A stretch of 49,268 nucleotides of DNA, from contig CANNKP010000003.1 in assembly GCA_947505255.1 (NCBI GenBank), forward strand, positions 1-49,268, written 5' to 3'. The notes beneath the pieces were generated by a model, which was not told the origin of the DNA, did no database searches, and saw only the letters and a list, made by a program, of their open reading frames with translations. A program made the position numbers and the translations under genes. Every line of letters begins with the position of its first letter. The first letter of the stretch is position 1. This DNA is from Flavobacteriales bacterium. Lineage in GTDB: Bacteria > Bacteroidota > Bacteroidia > Flavobacteriales_D > Crocinitomicaceae. This document shows, piece after piece, positions 19,922-30,100 of the stretch.

Positions 19922-19992
19922 GGTCTCGTGGCCGAGCGGTTAGGCACCGGTCTGCAAAACCGTCTACTCCGGTTCGAATCCGGACGAGACCT
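19922..19992 (+). tRNA. tRNA-Cys (anticodon GCA)
   Basis: Acceptor GGTCTCG/CGAGACC, anticodon loop CTGCAAA, T-arm CCGGTTCGAATCCGG, discriminator T. Confidence 0.95.
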
Positions 19993-19993
19993 C

Positions 19994-20027
19994 AAAAAAG
20001 CTCTGTGATTATTCACAGAGCTTTTTT
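19994..20027 (+). terminator. Intrinsic terminator after tRNA-Cys
   Basis: AAAAAAGCTCTGTGA-TTAT-TCACAGAGCTTTTTT. Confidence 0.85.
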
Positions 20028-20076
20028 ATTTTCGTTAAAAACACAAGATTTAAGCTTTTAATTAAATAGAACACTG

Positions 20077-20084
20077 TATTTTTG
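20077..20084 (+). promoter_or_regulatory. -7 promoter element of the SDR/CPBP operon
   Basis: TATTTTTG, 15 nt before the ATG at 20100. Confidence 0.45.
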
Positions 20085-20099
20085 CGCAAAACTTAAACA

Positions 20100-21092
20100 A
20101 TGGAAATTCTAGTTACGGGGCCCGATGGTGTGTTGGGAAGCAACTTAGTGAGAGAATTACTAAGTAGAAATTATAAGGTTAGTGTTTTGCTTGAGCCAGG
20201 AAAAGATCCTATCACACTTAAAGGATTGCCTATTACACTGTTTTATGGAAATATTTTAGACCCAAAAGCGCTTGATATTGCGTTTCAAAATAAAGAGGTT
20301 ATATTCCATTGTGCTGCATCTACGAGTATGTTTCCAGCCAGGAATGAAATCGTTAATAAGGTAAATATTGATGGTGTTCAAAATGTTATTAATGCTACTC
20401 TTAAACATTCAATTAAACGTTTAATATATGTTGGTACAGCCAACTCATTTGGGCCTGGCGACTCTGTGAAAACTCCTGGTGATGAAAAAAACCCGTATAC
20501 TTCATTTAAATACGGTATTGATTATTTAGACTCTAAGCACAAAGCACAACAGTTAATGTTAAAAGCCGTCGAAGAAGATGGTTTACCTGCGATAATAGTT
20601 AATCCAACATTTATGATTGGCCCATATGATTCTCGTCCAAGTTCTGGAGCCATGATTATCGCATTACACAAAAACAAGGTGCCCGGATATTCCATTGGGG
20701 GAAAAAACTTTACTGCGGTTAAAGATGTAGCGATAGCGATGGCAAATGCTATTACTATGGGGAAAATTGGGGAGTGCTATATATTAGGTAATTTCAACCT
20801 TACGTATAAAGAATCTTTTGAAAAGATGGGTAAAGCGATAGGCGCAAAGGCTCCAACAATAAAGCTATCAAAGAAAATTGTTGTTGCATATGGAACAATG
20901 AGTTCTTTTTTTGCTCGTCTTTTTAAATACTATCCATCTCTCACGAAAGAACTTGCCGTACTTTCTTCAGAGCACCATTATTACTCTGCAGAAAAAGCTC
21001 ATAAAGAACTATTAATGCCACAAACACCAATCGAAACAGCGGCTCTTGAGTGTTTTGAATGGTTTAAAGAAAATGGATATTTAAAAAAATAA
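20100..21092 (+). CDS. NAD(P)-dependent epimerase/dehydratase (extended SDR)
   Basis: N-terminal VTGPDGVLGSNLVRELL Rossmann motif; YGIDYLDSKHKAQ. Confidence 0.85.
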   Translation: MEILVTGPDGVLGSNLVRELLSRNYKVSVLLEPGKDPITLKGLPITLFYGNILDPKALDIAFQNKEVIFHCAASTSMFPARNEIVNKVNIDGVQNVINATLKHSIKRLIYVGTANSFGPGDSVKTPGDEKNPYTSFKYGIDYLDSKHKAQQLMLKAVEEDGLPAIIVNPTFMIGPYDSRPSSGAMIIALHKNKVPGYSIGGKNFTAVKDVAIAMANAITMGKIGECYILGNFNLTYKESFEKMGKAIGAKAPTIKLSKKIVVAYGTMSSFFARLFKYYPSLTKELAVLSSEHHYYSAEKAHKELLMPQTPIETAALECFEWFKENGYLKK

Positions 21093-21095
21093 ACT

Positions 21096-21848
21096 ATGTA
21101 TCAAACATTATCGACAGATTTATCATGGAAAAATGGAGATTTAAACACCTTTTTACCAACTATATTATCCTTAGTTTTCTTCATTATTTACTGGTTTACT
21201 GCTAATTCAAAAAAAATAAAGGATCGGTTTTATTCGAGCAACTCATTTGACGTAGCGTCTGTTAAGCATATCTTTTTTACAAAATACTTTGGGTTTTTTA
21301 GTATGGGCGTTGCGCCAATAATCATCTGTTTAATTTTCTTACCTGATTATTCTATTACCGATTACGGCTTGACTTTTATTCCACAAACCACATTCTTTTC
21401 TATAGTGTGGATTATTGGACTATGTGCGCTAGTTATTCCGTTGGTTTATTTCAGTGCTAAAAAACCTAGAAACCTCGTAAATTACCCACAAATTCGTGCA
21501 AAGATTTGGACAAAAAAAACAGTTTTCATTAACGCTTTTGGGTGGGCAATATATCTTTTTGGATATGAATTTTTGTTTCGTGGTGTGTTGCTTTTTCCTT
21601 TAGTAGATTCAATCGGTGTTTGGCCTGCGATTGCAGTAAATATCGCCTTATATTCTGCAACTCATATTCCTAAAGGGTTAGACGAGACTGTTGGTGCAAT
21701 ACCTCTTGGGTTAGTGCTTTGTTTGTTAACTTTAGCATCAGGAACAATTTGGATCGCCTTTTTGGTTCATGTTGCAATGGCCTGGACAAACAGTTTTACC
21801 GCATTAAAATTTCATCCAGAAATCAATTATATCAAGATAAAAAAATGA
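21096..21848 (+). CDS. CPBP-family intramembrane protein (Abi/Rce1-like), variant active-site motif
   Basis: GYEFLFRGVLLFPLV, ALYSATHIPKG, FLVHVAMAWTN; multiple TM segments. Confidence 0.7.
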   Translation: MYQTLSTDLSWKNGDLNTFLPTILSLVFFIIYWFTANSKKIKDRFYSSNSFDVASVKHIFFTKYFGFFSMGVAPIIICLIFLPDYSITDYGLTFIPQTTFFSIVWIIGLCALVIPLVYFSAKKPRNLVNYPQIRAKIWTKKTVFINAFGWAIYLFGYEFLFRGVLLFPLVDSIGVWPAIAVNIALYSATHIPKGLDETVGAIPLGLVLCLLTLASGTIWIAFLVHVAMAWTNSFTALKFHPEINYIKIKK

Positions 21849-22663
21849 CTTCTAATAAATTCGAAGGTAAAGTAGCAATAATTACAGGGTCTAGCAGAGG
21901 AATTGGAAAGGCTATAGCCCTTAATCTTGCGTCAAAAGGAGTGAACATTGTTTTAAATGGTCGTGATCAAGAACGGCTTAATAAAACAAAAGAAGAGGTT
22001 GAAAAAATAAATCCAAACGTACACACTGTTTGTTGCGACGTTTCAATTATTGAAGAAAGTCAACGTTTAATCGATGAAACAATTACTGTTTTTGGGAAAA
22101 TAGATATCCTCATTAATAACGTTGGTGTTTCGATGAGGGGAAATGTTGCAGACGTTAATCCTGAAGTGTTTAAAACAATTTTTGATAGTAATTTATTAGG
22201 GGCGGTATATCCTACTATTCCTGCAATAAAATATTTACGAGAAACAAAAGGAAGCATTGTTTTTATATCGAGCTTGGCTGGGATTAGGGGGATTCCTGCT
22301 ATGTCGGCTTATTGTTCATCTAAGATGGCGCTTCGAGCATTCGCTGAATCAATAAGACTAGAAGAGGCAAAAAATAAAATTCATGTCGGGCTTATTTTTG
22401 TTGGAATTACAGATATTGAGCACAACAAAGAGGCAATTGCTGCTGATGGGTCTAAACTGATATTAGCATCAAGAAAAGACAAAAAAGTACAATCAACTGA
22501 ATTTGTTGCACAAGCAATTTTTAAAAATCTTTCAAAAAGAAAATTCATCACAGTACTAACTTCAATTGGTAGGTTAAATGCCTTTTTACAGCCGCGTTTT
22601 CCAATGCTTGTTGAAAAAATCATCCTCAAGAATATTCACAAATTCGAGGAACATCGAAAATAA
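21845..22663 (+). CDS. SDR family oxidoreductase (start revised from 21719 to 21845)
   Basis: GKVAIITGSSRGIGKAIALNL, NNVGVS, SAYCSSKMALRAFAE; ATGA overlap with the upstream stop. Confidence 0.9.
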   Translation: MTSNKFEGKVAIITGSSRGIGKAIALNLASKGVNIVLNGRDQERLNKTKEEVEKINPNVHTVCCDVSIIEESQRLIDETITVFGKIDILINNVGVSMRGNVADVNPEVFKTIFDSNLLGAVYPTIPAIKYLRETKGSIVFISSLAGIRGIPAMSAYCSSKMALRAFAESIRLEEAKNKIHVGLIFVGITDIEHNKEAIAADGSKLILASRKDKKVQSTEFVAQAIFKNLSKRKFITVLTSIGRLNAFLQPRFPMLVEKIILKNIHKFEEHRK

Positions 22664-22665
22664 AT

Positions 22666-23373
22666 ATGCTGATAGGAAAAGACTTCGATAAAATAGAAAC
22701 AACCTTTTATGGTTATAAATTTCTCGAAATAAATGCTTTTTATGGGGACACTTTAATCTTAATTGTGGCTTTATTTTTAGCGTTTAAAGTTTCAAAACTG
22801 GGTAAAAGCGAACCTTTTTTTAATAACTGGAAGTGGTTTTTTATTATTTTCGGTGTTGGGTTCTTTTTGGGTGGGTTAGGGCATTTTATGTTCAACTACT
22901 GGGGGCTTCCGGGAAAATATGCTTCATGGTATCTCGGTATATTTGCTGTTTATTTTTTAGAGCGCGCTGTTATATCAATCTATAAAAACGAGACTTGGAA
23001 ACGTCGTTTTAGTTCTTTTTTCATAATAAAACTAGTTTTTGCTTTACTTGGGGCGACATGTGTGTTTGTTTTTGTTGATATTAGCCAAGACCCGCAAAAA
23101 GGGCTTATTGTTCCAACTATAAATACCATAATTGGTTTAGGGTTGGTTGTTGGGACTGTGGGGTATTATTATCAGAAAACAATATCTCCTTCTTTTAAAT
23201 ACTTATGGATTAGTGCTCTGGTACTTATACCGACGGCCGTTATTCAATCTAAAAAAATAAATATTCATCAATGGTTTGATAGAAATGACGTAAGCCACAT
23301 ACTTTTAATTGTAAGTTTATTTCTATACTATAAAGCGATAAAAGGATATTCAGAACATCTTACAGAACATTGA
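22666..23373 (+). CDS. Polytopic membrane protein, possibly DUF6962-like
   Basis: About seven hydrophobic segments; GLGHFMFNYWGLPGKYASWYLGIFAVYFLERAVISI. Confidence 0.6.
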   Translation: MLIGKDFDKIETTFYGYKFLEINAFYGDTLILIVALFLAFKVSKLGKSEPFFNNWKWFFIIFGVGFFLGGLGHFMFNYWGLPGKYASWYLGIFAVYFLERAVISIYKNETWKRRFSSFFIIKLVFALLGATCVFVFVDISQDPQKGLIVPTINTIIGLGLVVGTVGYYYQKTISPSFKYLWISALVLIPTAVIQSKKINIHQWFDRNDVSHILLIVSLFLYYKAIKGYSEHLTEH

Positions 23374-24222
23374 TTAACGATCTGTTTCAATGCTTAAAAG
23401 ACTGTGTTTACTAACCAATTCTCCATTTGGTTTTCGAGCTGTTATATAATAGATATAACTTCCTTTTGCAATAAGGTCACCGCTTAATGTTGAGCCGTCC
23501 CAAATAAAATTTACATCCGTTGATTGATAAACTATTTTGCTGTTCTTATCAATAACTACAATACTAAAATCGGAAAGATTTTTTGCATCGATAGATAACA
23601 CATCATTAATTCTGTCACCATTTGGGGTAAACACGTTTGGTAAAACTCCTATATAATCAATTTCTTCAGTCGCAACGATTGATTCGGTTAAAACATTTTC
23701 GTACTGAATATTGTCTAACTGTTCTTTTTCTATAACAACCTCTTTCTTAAACTCTTGTTTAATTTCGTTTACGATCTGTGGTTGTGTTAAATTCTGTTCT
23801 GTCTGATTATTTATAACAGCGTTCTCTTCACTCAAAAAGGTGCTATGATTATCCGTAAAATATGGATTCTGAATTTCACTTATAAAATGTTCTTTGTCAG
23901 CACTATTTTCTTTTAAAACTACCGCATTACTTTGCGTTTCTTTTTGAACAGAACCCTTCTCTGGTGCCGAAATAGTTTTGTTCGGAATTAATTCTTTTGT
24001 TTTACTGTCGCTCAGCGCAAAATAACTTACGACGGCAATAGAAGCAGCAACAGAAATTGTAATTATTGTCTTCGTTAAAAAAGTTACACCAGTTGAACCT
24101 GCAACACTAGAAGCACTTCCAATTTGAGAAGATATATTAGTCCATAGTTCGGGACGTATATTCGCCTCAAATTTTCCTAACTTTTCTCCGAAAAGATCCT
24201 TTATATTGTCTTTACCTTCCAC
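23374..24222 (-). CDS. Probable membrane anti-sigma protein with gliding-motility/T9SS type B-like C-terminal domain
   Basis: Short N-terminal region KFEANIRPELWTNISSQIG, TM FLTKTIITISVAASIAVVSYFAL, C-terminal LPNVFTPNGDRINDVLSID...FSIVVIDKNSKIVYQS...WDGSTLSGDLIAKGSYIYYITA. Confidence 0.7.
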   Translation of the reverse strand: MEGKDNIKDLFGEKLGKFEANIRPELWTNISSQIGSASSVAGSTGVTFLTKTIITISVAASIAVVSYFALSDSKTKELIPNKTISAPEKGSVQKETQSNAVVLKENSADKEHFISEIQNPYFTDNHSTFLSEENAVINNQTEQNLTQPQIVNEIKQEFKKEVVIEKEQLDNIQYENVLTESIVATEEIDYIGVLPNVFTPNGDRINDVLSIDAKNLSDFSIVVIDKNSKIVYQSTDVNFIWDGSTLSGDLIAKGSYIYYITARKPNGELVSKHSLLSIETDR

Positions 24223-24748
24223 CGTCTATTAATTCTAGTTTTTCTCTCAAATATGACCTCGCTCTGGAATATTGTGATTTTGATGTATTCTCACTTATCC
24301 CAAGTGTTTCTGCTATTTCAAAATGTGTATACCCTTCTATTGCAAACATATTAAATACAATCTTATATCCTGTAGGCATTGCTTGAACCAATTTCATTAA
24401 ATCCTCTGCAATTAATCCCTCAAAAACATAAGAATTGCTTTCAATTTTATAGCCTACATCATCAATATTTGTGTTGCCCAACAATTTGCCGTTTTTTCTA
24501 ATTTGGTCAAGCGCCGTATTTACCATTATTCTTCTTATCCAACCTTCTAAAGAACCCTCCATTTTGAAGTCCTTTAACTTACCATATACTTTAATAAATC
24601 CATCCTGTAAAACATCTTCAGCTTGTTCAGTATTTTTAGCATACCTTAAACAAACGCCCAACATCTTCCTAGCAAATTTATCAAACAACATTTGCTGAGC
24701 ACGAATATTTCCTTTAACGCATTCTATTACTAAAGTTGTATCATCCAT
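24212..24748 (-). CDS. RNA polymerase sigma factor, ECF/sigma-70 family
   Basis: Region 2 KNTEQAEDVLQDGFIKVYGKL...GSLEGWIRRIMVNTALDQIRK; region 4 EGYTHFEIAETLGISENTSKSQYSRARSYLREKL. Confidence 0.93.
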   Translation of the reverse strand: MDDTTLVIECVKGNIRAQQMLFDKFARKMLGVCLRYAKNTEQAEDVLQDGFIKVYGKLKDFKMEGSLEGWIRRIMVNTALDQIRKNGKLLGNTNIDDVGYKIESNSYVFEGLIAEDLMKLVQAMPTGYKIVFNMFAIEGYTHFEIAETLGISENTSKSQYSRARSYLREKLELIDGGR

Positions 24749-24853
24749 ACTAGCTTCTAATTGCTAAGACTATCGTTTTTAAAAAAAGGTTGCACAAGAG
24801 CTAAAGTTACCGACAAAAAAGCATTATTTTCACAATTCAAAAAGCAAAAATGC

Positions 24854-26077
24854 ATGTTTAATATTTTAAAGTGGTGTTCAATCTTGTTATTAACACTTAA
24901 TGTTACAGGACAAAAAAACATGCCTCACTTAACAAAAGGCTTGTGGGGTGGTAATTTGCAATTAAACAATAATACCATTTTACCTTTCAATTTCAGTATA
25001 GATAAAAAAAACAAAGCTTATACTTTTACAATTTACAACGGTGAAGAGAAAATCACATTAATTCAAGATAAAGGAACCAAAGATTCTCTTTATTTATCTT
25101 TCCCTTTATTTAATTCTTCTCTTGTTCTTAAAATAAATAACGCTAATTCGATCTCAGGATATTGGTTAAACCTTAATAAAGGCGCTAATTATAAAGTTCC
25201 TTGTGAACTTATTCCTTTTTCTAAAATACCTCACAAAACACTAATTGAACCCAAACCTTTTAGCGGAAAATGGGAGGCTACTTTTGAACCAAAAACCACT
25301 GATTCCTATAAAGCAATTGGGGTTTTTGAGCAGGAACATGATAATTTATTTGGTACATTTTTAACTGAAACAGGAGACTACCGCTACTTAAGCGGGAAGG
25401 TTAATGGTGATGATCTATTGCTTTCTTGTTTTGATGGAACTCATGCTTTTCTTTTCACTGGAAAAATGAAAAACGACTCGATATATGGTTCCTTTTATAG
25501 CGGGAAACATTGGGAAACAACTTGGGAAGCTACAAGAAACGAAAATTTTCAACTTACGAATGCTGATTCATTAACATTTCTTATTGATACAACAAAATTC
25601 CATTTCGAATTAAAAGATCTTCAAGGAGACGTTTTTAGTTTTCCAAATGATCAATTCAATGGGAAAATAACAATCATTCAAATAATGGGAACGTGGTGCC
25701 CAAACTGCATGGATGAAACCCGTTATTTCAAAGAATTAAAAAATAAATACCACAATCAAGGTTTGGAAATTATTTCTATAGGATATGAAGTTGGTGATAC
25801 CTTTGAAGAGCATGCTGCTAAGATTTCTTCATTACAAAAAAGATTAGATCTTGATTTTAAATTTTTAGTTGGAGGAGCGGCAAACAAAGACTTAGCTTCA
25901 GCGCAATTCAAAATGCTTAGTCGCATTATTTCTTTCCCAACTGCTATCTTTATTGGTAGAGATGGGAAAATTAAAAAAATACACACAGGTTTCTCTGGCC
26001 CGGGAACGGGAGAATATTACTTAAACTATACGAAAGAGACTGAATTATTAATTGAGTCGTTAATAAAAGAATATTAA
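24854..26077 (+). CDS. Secreted TlpA-like thioredoxin-fold protein (start revised from 24761)
   Basis: Signal peptide MFNILKWCSILLLTLNVTGQ; IQIMGTWCPNCMDETRYFKEL (WCPNC redox motif). Confidence 0.8.
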   Translation: MFNILKWCSILLLTLNVTGQKNMPHLTKGLWGGNLQLNNNTILPFNFSIDKKNKAYTFTIYNGEEKITLIQDKGTKDSLYLSFPLFNSSLVLKINNANSISGYWLNLNKGANYKVPCELIPFSKIPHKTLIEPKPFSGKWEATFEPKTTDSYKAIGVFEQEHDNLFGTFLTETGDYRYLSGKVNGDDLLLSCFDGTHAFLFTGKMKNDSIYGSFYSGKHWETTWEATRNENFQLTNADSLTFLIDTTKFHFELKDLQGDVFSFPNDQFNGKITIIQIMGTWCPNCMDETRYFKELKNKYHNQGLEIISIGYEVGDTFEEHAAKISSLQKRLDLDFKFLVGGAANKDLASAQFKMLSRIISFPTAIFIGRDGKIKKIHTGFSGPGTGEYYLNYTKETELLIESLIKEY

Positions 26078-26511
26078 CACTTTATTTTATCAACTCGTAA
26101 CTGGTGTCTTCCTCCTTCGAATTCAGTTGTAAAAAACACATCTATCATTTCGATTGCCTCTTCTTCAGAAATAAATCTAGCGGGTAGAGCAATTATGTTC
26201 GCATCATTATGTAAACGAGCTAATTCCGCAATTTCTCTTTTCCAACACAAAGCACTTCTAACGCCCTGATGTTTGTTTGCTGTCATGTTAATCCCGTTGC
26301 CAGAACCACAAATTAAAATACCTTTCGTGCCAATATTCTCTTCTACCATGGTTGCAACTGGGTGGCCGAAATCAGGATAATCGATACTTGATTCAGAATA
26401 ACAACCGAAATCCTTTATTTCAAATCCTTTATCTTGAAGGTGCTTAATAATCTTTTCTTTTAAATTAAATCCAGCGTGATCAGCACCAATTGGAATAATA
26501 AAATTGCTCAT
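26074..26511 (-). CDS. rpiB: Ribose 5-phosphate isomerase B
   Basis: IPIGADHAGFNLKEKIIKHL, GILICGSGNGINMTANKHQGVRSALCW. Confidence 0.95.
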   Translation of the reverse strand: MSNFIIPIGADHAGFNLKEKIIKHLQDKGFEIKDFGCYSESSIDYPDFGHPVATMVEENIGTKGILICGSGNGINMTANKHQGVRSALCWKREIAELARLHNDANIIALPARFISEEEAIEMIDVFFTTEFEGGRHQLRVDKIKC

Positions 26512-27198
26512 TTTTTTAATTTATAACAAATGTAATGTATATCAACAATTGAATCAAGTTTTAAACATTACATCTGTTTCGTTTTATGTAACTATCTTTA
26601 TAACAACATTTTAAAAATAAACATTTCAACTCTATTGTTAATAATAATGTGGTTTTACCGTTTATAAGTTCTAATAATAAAAATTAGGATTATTACATTA
26701 TTATTCCAAACCAATTCTTTTCTTATATCTCCTACAAAAGTTAAAATATATTCTACTTTTTTTTCAATACTATAAAACACATAATTTTATAGAATCACAT
26801 GAATTAAATATTAACAAAGAACAATTAATTTGTTTTGTTGATAAAACATAAATTCCCTTAATTAATAACGTTTTATCACTTTACAAGATGTTTACAAATA
26901 GGATTGTAATCATCATAACTTACAAAAACAATCAAATCAACTTTTAATTATACACATATTAACAGCCTTAATAAAGAGTAATAAATTTTCTTATATATAA
27001 ATTATTTTATTCTATTCTATTATAAATAACTTTAATCCTTCTATTTTGATTTTTTGATTTAAAAAACTAGCTTTAAAAATTACGTGGAAGAAATTCATTT
27101 TAATTGCACCAAGATTAATAGAATAAAACAAGTAAAAGTAAAGGTTGTAGCAGTATTTTTACTTCGCTTAACAGACATTAAAAATAAGGAAATAAGAA

Positions 27199-30100
27199 AT
27201 GATTTTTGAGATTATAAAATTAAAAATATTTAAAAAAAACAGTTCTGAGTTTCAACCTTATTATGAGCGAGAAAATGATTTTAAAAGGCAAGCTTTTGTT
27301 CATGGTTTAGCAGCTTTAATAATTAGTCCTATATATTGTTTTCTTATATATAATACTGAGGTTTCTCCTGTTTATTTTTTTATTAGTTTGTCTTATTCAG
27401 TGATGTATCCTTTTTATGTAACACTCTGTTATTTTATAAAAAGGTTAACAAACAAACTACTCTATTTTTTCGTTTTTCATTTGTTTTTTGTGACATTTAT
27501 TGCATTTCAAGATTTGTTAGCAAATAATTTTGAATTATTTAGTTTATTTTGTTTTTACACGCTTTTTTCTGTTGTGTTATTCGTTGTTCAGCGGCTTTAT
27601 CCAGCTATATTATATAATTCTTTTGTATTGTTTTTATTAATATATGGATTTCAAATTAATGATAATACAGATAATTTAGAGGTTTCTAAATCGGCTATTT
27701 TTGGTTTATTTTTTATTATAGCATTGTGTTCTATTATCGTTTTATCATCTCGACAAAAAATGATTAATAGTGTTGAGGATTATTCAAAATATTTAAAAAA
27801 AATAGTAAATAATCCTGGTGTAGGATTTATATTATTTAAATTTAATTTAAGTTTTCAAAAAGTAATTGATCAAAATAGCGAATCATTTAAAATATTAGAT
27901 TGTACTGAAGAGGAATTAGAATTTATTATTTTATCCAACTTAACAGAAATTGAAAAAAACAAAATATTTTATTTAACACTCGGGGAAAGTTTTAGTAAAA
28001 AAATATGTATTACATATAAATCACCTAAAACAATAGAATTTGAGGTAAGTACTCTTTCTTTGAAAAATGGGTTTTATAAATTATTTCGAATTGTAGATAT
28101 TACAAATAGCGTAATTGAAAAAGAAGAATTATCGAAGAGTTTAACGAAAGATATAAATTTATATAACACAAATTTAGCAGGTGTATTTACAACCGATTTA
28201 TATTCAAAAATAATTGATTGTAACCAGTCATTCATTGAAATTTTTGAAAATGAACTATCATTAGGGAATTTTATTTTTACAGAAAACAGTCAATACGAAT
28301 GGATAGAAATTATAGCGCTAATAAAAAGAAAAGAGCGTCTTAAAAATTATCAAACACAGATTACCTTAAAAAATGGTACAACCAAAAGGTTAGTTTTTAA
28401 TTGGTTTTTTAATAAAAAGGAAAATCAAATAGAAGGTACGATTATAGATATATCTGAAATTCAAAAAGCTACAGACGCTTTGAGTCAAAATGAAGAGAAG
28501 TACAGATTGATTTATGAAGAATCAAATGATGCAATATTATTATTAGATGAGGATAAAATAATTGATGTGAACAGAAAAGGAATTCAATTATTTGGAATTC
28601 CTTATATAGAATTATTAGAAAAAGAATTAGTAGACCTTTCTTTAAACATAGAAGATAAAAACAGGCAGGAATATTTTAAAAACAAGGATATTCTTCAATC
28701 CTTGAAAAATGTTAAATTCAATTGGATTTTTAAGGGTAAAAATGACGCTATAGAAGCAGAAGTTGTAATTATTGAGTTAATGTTGGGTAGAAAAAAGTAT
28801 TACCAATGTGTGATTCATGATTTAACTCAAAGAAATATTAACACCAGAGCGATTGAATCAAACAGAAAAAGTTTTAAATCAATTTTAGATAATACACCTG
28901 AAGGAATTATTATAATAAATGATAATAATGTTTTATATAATAATCCCGAGGCAACTGTTTTACTAGGGACAAGTGAAATTATTTTAGAAAAATTATTTAT
29001 TAAAAATGACCAAAAACATTTTAATCAATTACTAAGCGATCAAAAGTTTAAAAAAGAAATTCAACAAAAGCAATTCAAATTACTAAAAGAGAATGCTCAA
29101 GAACTTTTAGTTGATGTAACGATTGTTACAACCGATTTTGAAGAAGTAGAATCGATTTTAGTTATTTTAAAAGATGTTTCACTTAGGAATGAACTATCGA
29201 AAGAAATTATTCGAGCGGAAATAGCTGAGGAAACGAATAAAAAATTAGAGAAAGAAATTAGAGAAAGAATAAAAACAGAAAAGCTTTTAAAAGAACAAAT
29301 TATTAGAAGTAACGCCATTTTTGATAGTTCTTCCAATACACTATTATTAACATTAGATACAGAATTTAACTTCTCTTCATTTAATACACATTGTCAAAAT
29401 TATTTTAATTATATGACGGATCAGAATATGGAGGTGAATATATCTTTTAATCTGTTCTTTAATAAATTGTTTCAAGAAAAAGAATTACGATTATTTAGAA
29501 AAATACTTAAAAACGTTATTAAAGGGTCTTCTAATCAAATAGAAACAGAATTTATTTCAAAGGGATTAAATAGATGGATAGAATTATTTATAAACCCTAT
29601 TTTTGATATAGAAGGAAAGGTTATTGAAATATCTTTGGTTGCTCATGATATTACCGATAAAAAGAACACAGAAAATCAAATAAAAGATTCCCTTAAAGAA
29701 AAAGAAGTACTCCTTAAAGAAATTCACCATCGGGTAAAAAATAATTTGCAAGTTATTTCAAGTATATTAAATTTACAAAGTTCCTTTGTTACAGATGAAA
29801 AGACACTAGAAATATTAGAAGAAAGCAGAAATAGAATTCATTCCATGGCTACAATTCATGAGAATCTTTATTTAACAACGAATTTTTCTTCTATTGATTT
29901 TGCTAGTTATTTACAAAATCTAACCACAAAACTAATTTCATCTTATCACGTTGCGCCAATAACAATTAATTTAAGAACAGAATTGACTTCAATTAATTTA
30001 TTATTGGATCAAGCAATTCCTTGCGGTCTATTAGTTAATGAATTAATTACAAACGCAATTAAATATGCGTTCATAAATAGGAGTGAAGGAGAAATAGTAA

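Noticed and set aside
21719-21844. Extended N-terminus of the SDR ORF
   Set aside because: Lies inside the upstream CPBP gene; the SDR Rossmann start follows the ATG at 21845.
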